Below, one piece after another: positions 30,682 through 40,505 of a stretch of 64,000 nt of DNA. Positions within the stretch are counted from its first letter, which is position 1; each line of letters starts with the position of its first letter. Under the pieces are notes generated by a model. The model was not told where the DNA came from. It ran no database searches and saw nothing but the letters and a program-made list of their open reading frames with translations. Both the position numbers and the translations under genes were made by a program. The stretch comes from Bremia lactucae (taxonomy: Eukaryota; Oomycota; Peronosporomycetes; Peronosporales; Peronosporaceae). The stretch spans positions 224,080-288,079 of the forward strand of contig NW_027152055.1 in the NCBI RefSeq assembly GCF_004359215.1. The letters run 5' to 3'.

Positions 30682-31359
30682 CAAAAAAAAATATTATCAT
30701 AATTTCCGTGTTGTTATTCGCCATCATGATGCAGTAGAGGTTCTGTGTTGCTGCGCCAAACATTACGACGCGCGCGAGATAGCGAGCATTAGCAGATCGA
30801 CAACAGTCGCACTGGCTATTACCTCTGTCCAGGACCCCAAAAAAACACGAAAAGGATGCTCTTGTCGCTCGGTCTTGATCAACAGTAAAATTTGGATGCC
30901 TTCAAAAGTTAACAGCACGAAATTATATTCCGGCTTCGATCAGAGTCACAATCACCTATGCTACGTATGGGCATCTGCGCGTTTTCCATAGATAATGACA
31001 TTAGCTCGGAAAGTTCGATCATGTGTACTTCAACCCAATCGCTAGCGACGAAAATTATGGTATTATCGTGCGTTAATAAACAAAGTCTTCGCATCGCCCC
31101 GCGGTCGTGCGGTGAATACACGGTCCTGGCCGCCTGTAATGGCTCACCTAGCGCCGCCAAGCGCCACAGCTTAAATCTAAGCCCACCTGCGTAAGCAGCC
31201 TTGAGCTCTTATGAAGTCTAAGAACCATCTTGCGCCAAACTTGAGTTTCCGATGACTTCGTCAAACTAAAAAGAGACATTCGCAGCCATTTATGCAAAGT
31301 TTGTCAAATGTACAGCTAACCTTAATACATGTACGACACACGAACTCCGAGTCTGAGTT
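30682..31359. other. intergenic, one unassigned minus-strand frame (30909-31160)
   Basis: The minus strand from about 31196 to 30909 is open and reads LRFKLWRLAALGEPLQAART, then MRRLCLLTHDNTIIFVASDW. Codon use is ordinary and it could be the first exon of a gene, but no partner exon or family was recognised. The plus-strand frame at 30958-31194 is probably its shadow. The rest holds the 3' ends of the flanking convergent genes. Confidence 0.3.
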
Positions 31360-32823
31360 TCACTTCCTACACATTAGTCGCGTGTCGTAGATATTTCTGC
31401 CTTCGCATCCAGAACTTTGAGTATCACTTGGATTGACGCTACTGCTGTGCCGCACAGATAAGCGTCCAGTGCTCCTAGAACGATCTTGAGACAGCGAGTG
31501 GAAAGAGCTTTTTCGACTGGTTGTACTTGATGTATTAATGTGAGAAGTTGACGAGCGCTGCGGACATTGAAGAGAAGGCTTTATATCCAGCGTGCTTAAA
31601 GGAGGTCGCCAGGATGGCCGACTGGATGGGTACTTGGCAAAAGACTGCTGATTAGCTGCCGCCGCGGCGGCGCTCAGAGGAGGGTCAGCAATAGGGTTCC
31701 CTCCCTTTCGGGGGTCACCTACATCCCAGTTCGACTTTCGCTTCCTCCTTCGCTCAGCTCGCCTTTTCGCGTCTTCAGACATCGACGATTCAACGCGCTC
31801 CAGGCCGCGCTTCCTAACGAGATCAGTGCCGCCCGACGAACTCATTCGATCGCTCTCACTACCTCTGTCTACACTTCTGCTGCTACTGTTCTCTTCCAGT
31901 CGGAGTAACGGAGTTAATCTGGAAAAGTCCTTCTTCGTTGTCACAAACCTCTCGTGTTCGGAAATGGTAGGAGAAAACTTGGCCGCTGTGGCAGCAGCGG
32001 ACGCTGTATTGCTGTTCTGTAGACCGCTGTCTTTAACCTTGGCCGACGGGCTAATTGATGATGTGATGGTGGGGCTACTTCGCTCCACAGGAGGAGACAA
32101 ATGTGACAACTCGATGATCTTTGGAGTCTTTACACGCAGCTCCGAAGATGACGTAACTGTCGCGCAAAGTGCTTTCGGCGCGATCAATTCTTTTGAAAAC
32201 GTGACGGATTTGGTAGAAGGATTTGCCTGAGGAACTTCTGCTTCTCGATTCTCTGATGGTTGTTGTAATTTGCTCACCTTACGCACACACTCCGAAAATG
32301 GGGGCTCATATTCGCCCAACCTCATAGTAACGGGAATCTGTCCCACTGACGGCATAGCATTAGTCTTATCGAATGACTTCAGTATTCCCACCTCTGGCTC
32401 AACAAGACTTGTGCGCGCTGGGGATGCACAGACGGTCGCGTTATCCACTGATACGCCTGATGACTCAGCCACAGCTGCAGAATGCGAGCGCGCTTTCCTA
32501 GCATCGCAAGGGGCCTCCAATAAATTGCTCGCGTGTTCCATCTGGGCGCTCCACAGCTGAATCCAGCGCTTTTGGGGTGTCATTTTGCACTCGAATTGAG
32601 TCCTTGCACCCGCTACAACTGCTGCCGCTTTTGTCTTCTTGCCAGCCTTCACCTTCCCACCAAGCAATTTTCCCTTTTTGCCTTTCTTGCCACGTAAGCC
32701 TTGTTTCGCCGAATATGGCGCTTCCTGTGTCCGACTCGAGTCATCCTCCGACGCGCGCGTCTCCTGCTCCATGCGCTCGATAGTGGCGACAATCTGTGCC
32801 ATCTTGCGTTCTTCACGACTCAT
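31360..32823 (-). CDS. basic, Ser-rich low-complexity protein, probably nuclear (487 aa)
   Basis: The first ATG of the long open frame is at 32823-32821 (MSREERKMAQIVATIERMEQ), giving 487 residues and ending at 31360. The frame is open further upstream to about 32930 without an ATG, so an additional 5' exon is possible. The N-terminal SREERK...MEQ helix resembles a motif after the SET domain in MLL5/SETD5-type proteins; this is a memory-based comparison and weak. A Lys/Gly-rich patch follows (LRGKKGKKGKLLGGKVKAGK), then long Ser/Pro-rich sequence. Near residue 375 comes a basic segment ending KRKSNWDVGDPRKGGNP, reminiscent of splicing-factor tails. No membrane segment or signal peptide. Confidence 0.6.
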   Translation of the reverse strand: MSREERKMAQIVATIERMEQETRASEDDSSRTQEAPYSAKQGLRGKKGKKGKLLGGKVKAGKKTKAAAVVAGARTQFECKMTPQKRWIQLWSAQMEHASNLLEAPCDARKARSHSAAVAESSGVSVDNATVCASPARTSLVEPEVGILKSFDKTNAMPSVGQIPVTMRLGEYEPPFSECVRKVSKLQQPSENREAEVPQANPSTKSVTFSKELIAPKALCATVTSSSELRVKTPKIIELSHLSPPVERSSPTITSSISPSAKVKDSGLQNSNTASAAATAAKFSPTISEHERFVTTKKDFSRLTPLLRLEENSSSRSVDRGSESDRMSSSGGTDLVRKRGLERVESSMSEDAKRRAERRRKRKSNWDVGDPRKGGNPIADPPLSAAAAAANQQSFAKYPSSRPSWRPPLSTLDIKPSLQCPQRSSTSHINTSSTTSRKSSFHSLSQDRSRSTGRLSVRHSSSVNPSDTQSSGCEGRNIYDTRLMCRK

Positions 32824-33127
32824 TCTATTCCTTGAATGCACAGCGCTCGCAATTGGTACTTTTTTCGTCTCGCAATTCAAATTCCAGCGTCGGTCCTCAG
32901 TTTTGCGTCTTCTTCTGACTGAAGAGCGTCAGCAAATGCAAAGCTCAGACACTCTCCCTGAGGCGACATAAAACCTCGAGCGTCTATAAAACCTCATACT
33001 TTTATCCCTAATGATAAAAGCACGCTTTGAAAGTTCATGTGCACCACGTCGTCTTACAACCCCTACGGACAGCTACAGGTATCAATCTCCCCAATTTTTC
33101 AATAAAAGCAAAATAACATGTTTTTTA
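32824..33127. other. upstream region of the 487-aa protein
   Basis: Probable 5' UTR and promoter of the minus-strand gene. A short frame starting at ATG 32969 overlaps in another frame and could act as an upstream ORF. Nothing else recognised. Confidence 0.4.
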
Positions 33128-33273
33128 CCTGAATCCCTTGAACTAGAAATCCTTAAGCTTTAATAGCTTGTACGACTCCCTGATTTGCTAGACCCATTAG
33201 TTCAATAGAACTAAGTGACTCCCTGAGTCTCAAAGTCTTCCTCTGACTTTAGGAGCGAGGTAGCTTCGCTACA
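33128..33273 (+). mobile_element. family 1 LTR 3' fragment, plus orientation
   Basis: CTGAATCCCTTGAACTAG... to TAGCTTCGCTACA matches the last about 150 bp of the 485-bp LTR at 39962-40446. Confidence 0.8.
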
Positions 33274-33412
33274 AAAAGTCACTTTTTTACTTAAAACTCG
33301 GGTGAAAAAAGGCTTTTTCTCACGCTTGGCCAAGATAGAAAAAATTGCTTGCCTCTGCGTGCTATCTGTACCTGCTTCTACACAAAGGAACGTTTGTCGT
33401 AGATTCTGATGT

Positions 33413-33537
33413 CATTTGTTACCCATAATAAATGGGATTTAAGTAACTAACTATTTTAAAATTAGATAAAAGGTATTTTACCCGTAAAGTCAATGTACCA
33501 CAACAACGGTTCTCCAACCGATGTGTGCCCCATTACA
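33413..33537 (-). mobile_element. family 1 3' LTR of element C (truncated)
   Basis: The minus strand reads TGTAATGGGGCACACATCGG from 33537 downward, then the ATTTATTATGGGTAACAAATG portion, and breaks off at 33413. It is the 3' LTR of the minus-strand element C because a polypurine tract lies directly before it. Confidence 0.82.
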
Positions 33538-33548
33538 CCCTCCCCCAT
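33538..33548 (-). promoter_or_regulatory. polypurine tract of element C
   Basis: On the minus strand ATGGGGGAGGG lies immediately before the LTR start TGTAATGG, the expected place for plus-strand DNA priming. Confidence 0.75.
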
Positions 33549-33578
33549 CAGACTGTTGACACCGAGTGACAACATTCG

Positions 33579-33588
33579 CTTCATTTCC
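33579..33588 (+). promoter_or_regulatory. possible oomycete initiator for the antisense frame
   Basis: CTTCATTTCC, inside GCTTCATTTCCTCTTT, resembles the oomycete Inr consensus around a TCATT core. It lies 63-72 bp upstream of the antisense ATG at 33651. It is only a sequence resemblance. Confidence 0.3.
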
Positions 33589-33650
33589 TCTTTAAGATTG
33601 GAACCTAAACAGCTTACCGTTCGGTTGTGTTTTTTTCTTTCCTTTGTCTA

Positions 33651-35025
33651 ATGACAATCAAGCGTGAGTCACAGATTCTGATCACCTTCCTCGACGATGA
33701 TGGAATGGTGGACCTTAAAAGTCACTCTCAATCAGAGGAGGAGGACAAGAGCGGTGTTCGCTCACGCCTTCTCCTCCGGATGAACGTCGGCGGGCCCCGA
33801 ATCCGTTCCCAGAACTTGGTGCCGCTGATGTCTTGACTGCATTGAGCAGGACAAGGGACCCTGAGTCCAACATCATTACCAATCCGCTTGATGAAGAGCA
33901 AGAGCAGATAATCCTCATAGAGGAAAGAGCTCGTCGTCGAGCAGCCGAGATAGCGAAAGCTAAAGCTCATAGTGAATATAGATTCACTCCGCTTAGTGCT
34001 GACGAGCGTCTCAAAGGGATAGCGGGTCATAGCTTGGCCATCTGATCTCTGGTGACCGGGCGAGGACGCCGGAGGAGATCGCTGCCCGCGACGCTCTTCA
34101 TGAGCAATCCCTTACGCCAAAGGTAATGACGCGAAGACAGTATCTGACGCGTTAACGTGATCAAGCCCGTGGGGCTTCGGTGACCTCCATGAGGGAAATT
34201 CCGATCGTTTTGTTTACAAACGAAACAAGGACTGAAAACGAAGTCTCATTTGAGAACTGGGTTTACCGGGCCCGCAAACTTCGTAATATCTGGAATATCA
34301 GAGAGTCTGCGGATAGAGATGGTGTTCGTTTGGAACGGAAGCTTCGCTTCGACTTCGCTAAGCTCAAGGCCAAAGGCCAGTTACGTTCGGCATTTATGCC
34401 ACAAAACGAAGAAAGGCCTAGCCGATACTTCAGTGCTTCGGTTGACCGTACAACCAAAGATCGAAGCCGCACTGAGGCTTTAGCTCCACCTAATCTCACG
34501 TTTAGTGGTGGGAAGCGTCGTTTGACGCGAGTTGACCGTGATCTTGGCGCTCAAAAACGTCAACGGCGTACGGGCAATCTTGCCGAAGAGGTACCTCGAA
34601 CTCACAAGAGTTTACAGAAGAGGGTTACCCTAGCCACTTCACCAGATACTGGTATTGACCCTCACGACGACATCGCTTTACAAGTTTCTCCGCATGAAGG
34701 TTCCCCCGCGCATCAAGCAGCGCGAGAGGGGGCCGAACTTTCGGCGTAAGCATTTGATGCTCAACGGCACGAGGTGCAAATTCTTCGTGAGGTCCTTGCT
34801 CGGGTTGAGAGCTCTTTTGGGGCGGTTCGGGACCAGATTTCGACGCTGGAGTGTCAACAGCCTCGTTTAGAGGGCCAGTTGGATATCCTTGTGAGGATGC
34901 AACAATCTGCGGTACGACCGCCTGTGTCGGCGCAAGCGCCTTCAAGTCCACGTGGAAGGGTCCCGATATGGCTTAAGCAAGCCAACGTAAAACACTGGTT
35001 GTGTACGCAGCTTGCTGAGGTTTAG
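33651..35025 (+). other. antisense reading frame at the 3' end of family 1 (element C), most complete copy
   Basis: It begins at ATG 33651 (MTIKRESQILITFLDDDG), between the polypurine tract and pol, and runs opposite to pol. After a frame change near 33830, EEQEQIILIEERARRRAAE follows. Then 34180-34749 holds ENEVSFENWVYRARKLRNIW, KLRFDFAKLKAKGQLRSAFM and QKRQRRTGNLAEEVP. After one stop (TAA 34747-34749) the frame continues to 35025 with VQILREVLARVESSFGAVRD, which is coiled-coil-like. Domain order: acidic N-terminus, Arg-rich helix, basic patch, coiled coil. The last parts overlap the chromodomain and linker of pol on the other strand. No known family was recognised. It could be a regulator or structural protein, or a chance by-product. 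Confidence 0.5.
34600..34951 (-). pseudogene. pol linker and chromodomain, element C
   Basis: The minus frame 34951-34625 reads PQIVASSQGYPTGPLNEAVD and then EKLVKRCRREGQYQYLVKWL, the chromodomain first half. The rest is out of frame. Confidence 0.65.
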
Positions 35026-35039
35026 CGTATAAGCTAGGC

Positions 35040-36178
35040 CCTTCTTGGCCACGACCTTAAATGGTCCAATAAAGCGCGGGCGCAATTTGGTCTTGAAGAC
35101 CGCGGAAACCAAATTGGTAGGTAGGTTTTTAGCGTTTAGTAAAACTTGGTCTTTAGGTCTTGGACCATATAAGAATTAATACAGCTTCTGCTTTTGGCAT
35201 CTGCTAGTTCTTTTTGTTTGTCTTGACTATCAGCCATCGTATCGCTTACATGTCTTAAGACCCTGAATCGCGTCGCGAGAATCTCGCTTACTTGTTTCCG
35301 AACGGTAACAGGGCTGATATCAGCAAGCCTATTGGCCAATTCTCCCCCACCAAGCCCTTTATTATAGCCTGTAGAGGCATGAACCGCGTTATTTAACGCA
35401 AACTCCACCACTGGGAGCGTTGAGCTCCAGCGCTTTGGTGTCTGAGCCCACACACTGCGTAAAACGTCTTCAATGACGCGATTGACACGTTCAGTTTGAC
35501 CATTCTATTCCTTAACGAAACAATTCCAGGTCCGCAGTGGACATATCCAATCTGGTGCCAAGCACTCGGAAAATTGATTTCCGGAATTTACCCGTGAAAC
35601 GGGGATTCCGGTCAGAGACAATTGCCACTGGCAAACCATGTTGTCCAAACACGCGATCGATAAACAGCTCTTAGCAGTACCCTCCCCATCAATGGAATCC
35701 GGCACGGCCGCTAAGTGAGCCATTTTTGCTTAAACGGTCAGCAAAGACCACTATACCGGAGCTACCGGCTGAATCTTTCGGTAGCCAAAAACAAAATCCA
35801 TACTAATGGACTCCCAGCAACCTATGGGGACGGGAAGACTCGCCAGTGGCGCAGCAGCATGTGCCGAGGGTTTAACCCGTTGGCACGTTTCGCATGTGCG
35901 AACATATGTGCTGACCCATTTATAAAGTTTGGGCCACCAGTAATTCTGGCTTATGGAGCCGTAGGTCTTTTCTCTACCGAGATGACCACCAAGGACAGTA
36001 TCGTGTGCCTTATAGAGGATTCGGTACTTCAAATCCTCATCATGAGGAACAACGACACGCGGAGGGTCCGCGATGTCTGTGCAATAAAGCAACAGGTTGT
36101 TATCGATAGAAAATCGATGTAACATTGTACGCAAACGTGCCAATAATTTAATACCTAAATCCGAGTTCATTAAAGCTC
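35040..36178 (-). pseudogene. integrase, family 1 element C (least damaged)
   Basis: The frame 36170-35751 gives an intact zinc finger (LGGHLGREKTYGSIS, TCETCQRVKPSAHAAA) and the first catalytic Asp region SISMDFVFG. The second Asp box lies in 35723-35505 after a frame change: VFGQHGL-type sequence, then SDRNPRF-like. The third region has stops. The C-terminal piece 35453-35136 carries FALNNAVHASTGY and ISPVTVRKQVSE. The reading frame is lost twice. Confidence 0.75.
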
Positions 36179-36187
36179 GTAGCAGAG

Positions 36188-36778
36188 CTACACACTGTTC
36201 ATCCTTGGCGTAAGCCGAACGGAATTTATCAGGAATAGGTGACGAGATAGTCGTTTAACGAGAAAGCTCATAATCCGGCCTGCGTGATAACGCATCGGCC
36301 AAAGCATTTTCTTGCCGGGTTTATACTTCACCTCGAAGTTGTGTTCCGCAAAAAAGGATAGCCATCGGGCCATTCTCTGTGAGAGATGGGGCGACTTAGT
36401 CGCCGTGCGGAATGACGCGTGCTCTGTAAATCATAAATGGCTTAGAGCCGAGCAGATGAACTCTGAATTTGACGAGAGCATACTTCATAGCAAGTAACTC
36501 TTTGTCGTGAACTGGGTAGTTCTTTCCGCAGCTTGAAGCTGTCTAGACTCGAACGCAATAACATGTTCGTGCTCATCAACATCTGTTTGTAACAGAGCAC
36601 TGCCAATGGCAAAATCTGATGCGTCACAGACGACACTGAAAGGCCAATTTGGGTTTGGCAGTGCCAGATGCGGGGCATGGATAAGACTATCCTTAACTGC
36701 TCGAAAAGCATTATTTTCGGTGCTAATCCAGCACCATTCTGTATCCTTTTTAAGGAGATTAGATAATGGCCTCGCCAT
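36188..36778 (-). pseudogene. RNase H, family 1 element C (broken)
   Basis: FSVVCDASDFAIGSALLQ (36778-36485 frame), then a frame change in the NYPVHDKELL region. MARWLSFFAEHNFEVKYKPG (36373-36188) is followed by another frame change. Diverged from element D below 36439 and identical to it above. Confidence 0.75.
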
Positions 36779-36779
36779 A

Positions 36780-37680
36780 TCAGCGTAATTTTCGCTTTCT
36801 TTTGTGTAAAAAATTGGCGAGACCCAACCACTTACGCAAATCCTTTTGGTTTTTAGGAATCGGCCAATCTATTATGGCTTTTCCCTTAGCGGGGTCCGCT
36901 CTAAGGCCTCGCTTTCCAATGAAGCATCCTAAAAAAGGAATTTCGTCTGCGCCAAAAATGCATTTAGATGCATTGGCATACAATTTGTTTGTGCGCATGC
37001 ACTCGAGCACTGCTCGCAGATGGTCTAAATGGTTTTCCATATCCGACCGACCCTGCTCCGCACGACTATGGACAAAAATGTGATCGAAATAAGTCAGTGC
37101 ATAACCTCGATGAGGGCGAAACAGTGTTTCACTAGACGATTAAATGTTGCCGGGGCGTTGGAAAGCCCTTGTGGCGTAACCATCCACTCCCATAACATGC
37201 CGCTTGGCGTGCTAACCGCTGTAAGCGGGATATCGCTAGCTCGCTTGAGCAATTGGTTGTAACCATCAAATAAGTCCAATGCACTGTACATTGTACTGCC
37301 CACCATATTATTTTGAAGAACATTCTTTGTAGGAATGGGGGTTTGTGCTGGTATAGTGACAGCATCGAGCCTGTTATAAGCATGTACAATGCGCCATTCA
37401 CCAATTGGCTTCTTGACACAAAATGTCGGTGTCGAATGAGGCGATTTGCTCTCTCGTACCAATCCAGCCTCGTACTTAGCACGGAAGAAATCGTCAATGA
37501 CGTCACACTGCTCCTTTGGTAAAGGCCATTGTCTTGTGACACAGTATTTGGTTCCCGGAACCAAGTCAATTTCATCACGAACACCTCCATCCGGAGGTAA
37601 AACAGATGGTGGGTTATTACATACCACATCTTGGAATTCCTTAATCAAGGAATAAAAGGGATCCGTTGGATCTTTAAGGA
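36780..37680 (-). pseudogene. reverse transcriptase, family 1 element C (broken)
   Basis: The minus frame 37648-37094 is the best family 1 RT start: DLVPGTKYCVTRQWPLPKEQ, FCVKKPIGEWRIVHAYNRLD, MYSALDLFDGYNQLLKRASD and TPQGLSNAPATFNRLV. A frame change follows at the palm. The catalytic box (about 37065-37090) reads YFDHIFVHS, with the second Asp replaced by His as in A and B. The thumb is in 37040-36780 (KCIFGADEIPFLGCFIGKRG). Confidence 0.82.
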
Positions 37681-37848
37681 TCGATGCCCCATTTCACATA
37701 CTAAGTGCAGCTTTTGTGTCAACCAGCACAGCTTCGTCTAGAAGTGACGCTGAGTTTAACTCAACCATAGGTCGAATGACAACCATTTCAGATAAGTCAC
37801 CAGCTTTTAAGGCTCGACCGCACTCATCAATAGACATTTCGTCTAGCT

Positions 37849-38643
37849 CTAAAAGAGCATGTAACGAAGGGATTGCCGCAAGACTAACTTCCCCTCAATG
37901 TTACAGGTTACGCCATTTACAAGCGTATCTACTTGCTCACTCGTATCACTTTGTGAGGGTATAAACGCTTCGTGTCCATCCTGTCTTGGAGTGGAGACAA
38001 TACGCCTCTTAGAGGCCGGGACAATCACGTCCCCGGCTTTTCCAGCCTGTATTGGTTTTATACAAGACATGGGTCTAATTTGACATCCGGCAAGGAGTTA
38101 GGTAACTCAACTTCCTTATCCAGCGAACGTTTACGTGTCGCTTCATGTGCATTAGGAGGGTTTGACCCAAAGTGCCCTGGGGAACTGCCAATAGTGTCAC
38201 TATTGACACTCAGTATGGTGCCACCTCGGCCGACCACACTCGCTGGACTTAGACGTGCCACTCCACGTATCTCAGGGATATTGCACCATTGAGGTCCTGG
38301 CGAACCGCCAACAGTGTCACTACTGACACTCACCTCGGCCGACCATACTCGGTGGACTTAGACGTACCACTCCACGTATCTCAGGGATATTAAACCCTTG
38401 ATGATTCGGCCTTAGGCCAACAATGCTTTCAGCATTTAGTGAATCGTTATTATAACGAGTGTCATTCGACGAAGTATGTGCCCTTTCACTTATTTCTGCA
38501 GAGTCGGGCTCAGAATTAATGTTTTTAACATTAGAGCTTATTAACTCAGACATGCCAATGTCTAAAACACGGACAGACTCATTCAATGATCCGCGCAAAT
38601 AACGTTTTTCTTGCCTAGCAAAGGTGGGTTCATGACTCTCCAA
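37849..38643 (-). pseudogene. protease-RT linker with two 40-aa repeats, element C
   Basis: Frames 38643-38320, 38333-38058 and 38070-37849 contain FNIPEIRGVVRLSPPSMVGR and CNIPEIRGVARLSPASVVGR, the same repeat pair as in element A. A short deletion in the first unit shifts the frame near 38325. Confidence 0.65.
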
Positions 38644-39010
38644 AACTTTGCTAGGAACATTGCGCGTGGTGCCTAAGGTCTTAGACCTCCAATCGATCCA
38701 TGGTCATGGTGTTCTAACCAGGCCATACCAAGAATAAGATCATGTATCGAATTCAAATCAAGGACGAGACAGCGTTCCATACTGTCAAAGTGCAGAAACT
38801 TTATACGTAAGTTCAATGGAACTTTGGGAACAGTGACACGAGTCCCAGTCGCTAAGCGAACAGTTATTGTATCACCTTCATGCGCTCTAAGCGCCTCACC
38901 GTGTTGTCGACTTCCTTCAAGGGAAAGGCGTCGAGCATAATTGCAAGACGCTCCTGAGTCAATTAAAATTGACCATGGCTTATCAAACCCTTTACAGTCG
39001 CGTGAGCGAC
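38644..39010 (-). pseudogene. aspartic protease, element C (broken)
   Basis: The minus strand reads WSILIDSGASCNYARR near 38965-38920 and RLATGTRVTVPKVPLNL; the TAA seen in A is absent here. DMILGMAWL follows near 38725. Small indels break the second half. Confidence 0.7.
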
Positions 39011-39098
39011 TAGCAAGCTAGGCTTGTACTCTCGCTTCGTGCCATTGAGCACCGAGGTAATTGGGGCTAGGTTCTGTTTATTCTCACCTCCTGGAGGT

Positions 39099-39961
39099 TC
39101 AACAGATCCTAGGTCTTCCCCAGTAGGGCGCCCCGCACCTACTGGGGATTGTCGTTTTCCCGCACCGAACCAGATCTCTGGTATAGGTCGGAGTTGGAGC
39201 TCTTTCGAGATTTACGCCAATTTCGAAGAGGGCAGGCAGGGCGTAAATGTTTTGTGCTTCCGCATATATAACATCTGCGGATGGTCTTATGCTGTTCCAC
39301 ACCTTTAACAGCCTCTTCTCCTTCCTCAACGAGGCTTAAATCCATGGGTTCCGCTCTATTAGACGGAACCCATGTGCTCGAAGAGCTTGTTCGGTACGCA
39401 GGCGTGCTAACACGAGCCGACTTAAAGTCGAACTCAGCAAGTAGCGCTATGGCAACTGCCTCTTCGAAAGTAGCAGGATGAGATCGGAATAAAATCGTCC
39501 GGGCAACGCCCTCATTGAGACACCCCATAAAGAGTGTTAATACAATTGTTTCTTGCACCGGGTCTTGATGCATAGATGCAATGAGAGTTCTTAACTCCTG
39601 GACTAAGTCCCCTAAGATTCTTTTACCCTGTCGAGTCGCTAGGAGCCGTGCCCGCATGTGAAAAGCCTGATCAGGCGGTGCGAACATGCTGATCATTTGC
39701 TGTTTCAGTGAATCCCATGAGGGAAAAGCGTCGTTTATGAACGTACTGCACGATAGTGCTCACTCCATGGCTCTACCTCCGAGTTTGGAAATGGCAATAG
39801 CCACATTTTGTTGTTCTGTTAAGAACAAGGCGAAGTCAATGGACACCCCCATCTGCTTAATCCAAAAAGGGAGATTTTCTCCCTCTTTTCCCTTAAATGT
39901 CTTCAGACTTACAGTTAGAGGGCGGAGCCCTGGGCTCTGAGTCAGGTACAGAGATGTACCG
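39099..39961 (-). pseudogene. gag, family 1 element C (broken, interrupted)
   Basis: The frame 39696-39139 reads SMFAPPDQAFHMRARLLATR, LVQELRTLIASMHQDPVQET and SNRAEPMDLSLVEEGEEAVK. It then has an intact CCHC knuckle CYICGSTKHLRPAC, the best nucleocapsid in family 1. The upstream piece (39978-39760) has KEGENLPFWIKQMGV. Gag stops at CGGTA (39957-39961), where the nested LTR begins. Confidence 0.8.
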
Positions 39962-40446
39962 TGTAATGGGGCACACATCGGTTGGAGAACCTTTGTTGTG
40001 GTACATTTACTTTATGGGTAAAATACTCTTTATCTATTTTAAAATAGTTAGTTACTTAAATCCCATTTATTATGGGTAATAAATGTGGTCGCCACCAGGT
40101 ATAAATCTGGCGGCCAAAATCTATTATTTTATTTAGCTAGGGTAAGGTTTTTAGATTTCAATAATAAAAAAAGTGCAGTTCCTCTTTTGATCATAAAGCG
40201 TTAAGTGCCTTCCTAAGGCTTGCGCATTGATCTGTAAGAGATAGAAGCCTTTCTCAGGTATATCCTCGTGGGCACTAGTTGCCACTTGGTTCTACGAACC
40301 CCTGAATCCCTTGAACTAGGATTCCTTAAGATTTTATAGCTTGTACGACTCCCTGAGTTGTTCAACCCATTAGTTCAATAGAACTAAGTGACTCTCTGAG
40401 TCTGAAAGTCTTCCTCTGACTTTAGGAGCGAGGTAGCTCCGCTACA
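39962..40446 (+). mobile_element. family 1 LTR, full length (485 bp)
   Basis: TGTAATGGGGCACACATCGG...GGTAGCTCCGCTACA, followed after TC by TGGTAGCACTCGTAG. This is the reference copy for family 1. It contains the palindromic element CGCCACCAGG/CTGGCGGC around 40090-40115. Confidence 0.88.
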
Positions 40447-40505
40447 TCTGGTAGCACTCGTAGTCAATCTACGCCTCAGTCTTTACAAGACTAATTTCTC
40501 ACGAA

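Larger units (their letters stand above)
33538..39961 (-). mobile_element. Ty3/Gypsy family 1 element C (minus strand)
   Basis: Read on the minus strand: gag (39961 down), protease, linker, RT, RNase H, integrase, chromodomain, antisense region, polypurine tract and a truncated 3' LTR. Its gag is interrupted at the CGGTA site by a plus-strand family 1 element whose LTR starts at 39962. The gag 5' part and 5' LTR beyond that point are not found. Confidence 0.85.
36439..40403. repeat. 3,965-bp direct repeat, copy 1 (matches 42771-46735)
   Basis: Offset 6,332. All translated frames in the two copies are the same, and no base difference was noticed in spot reading. The boundaries are T/C at 36438/42770 and G/A at 40404/46736. 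Both flanks continue as homologous but diverged sequence. Confidence 0.92.

Noticed and set aside
32881..32969. Extra 5' exon joined to the 487-aa protein
   Set aside because: The only GT-AG pair I could form near here gives an intron of about 35 bases, too short for this genome's introns.
31826..32971. Plus-strand frames opposite the 487-aa protein
   Set aside because: Shadows produced by Ser/Pro-rich sequence on the coding strand.
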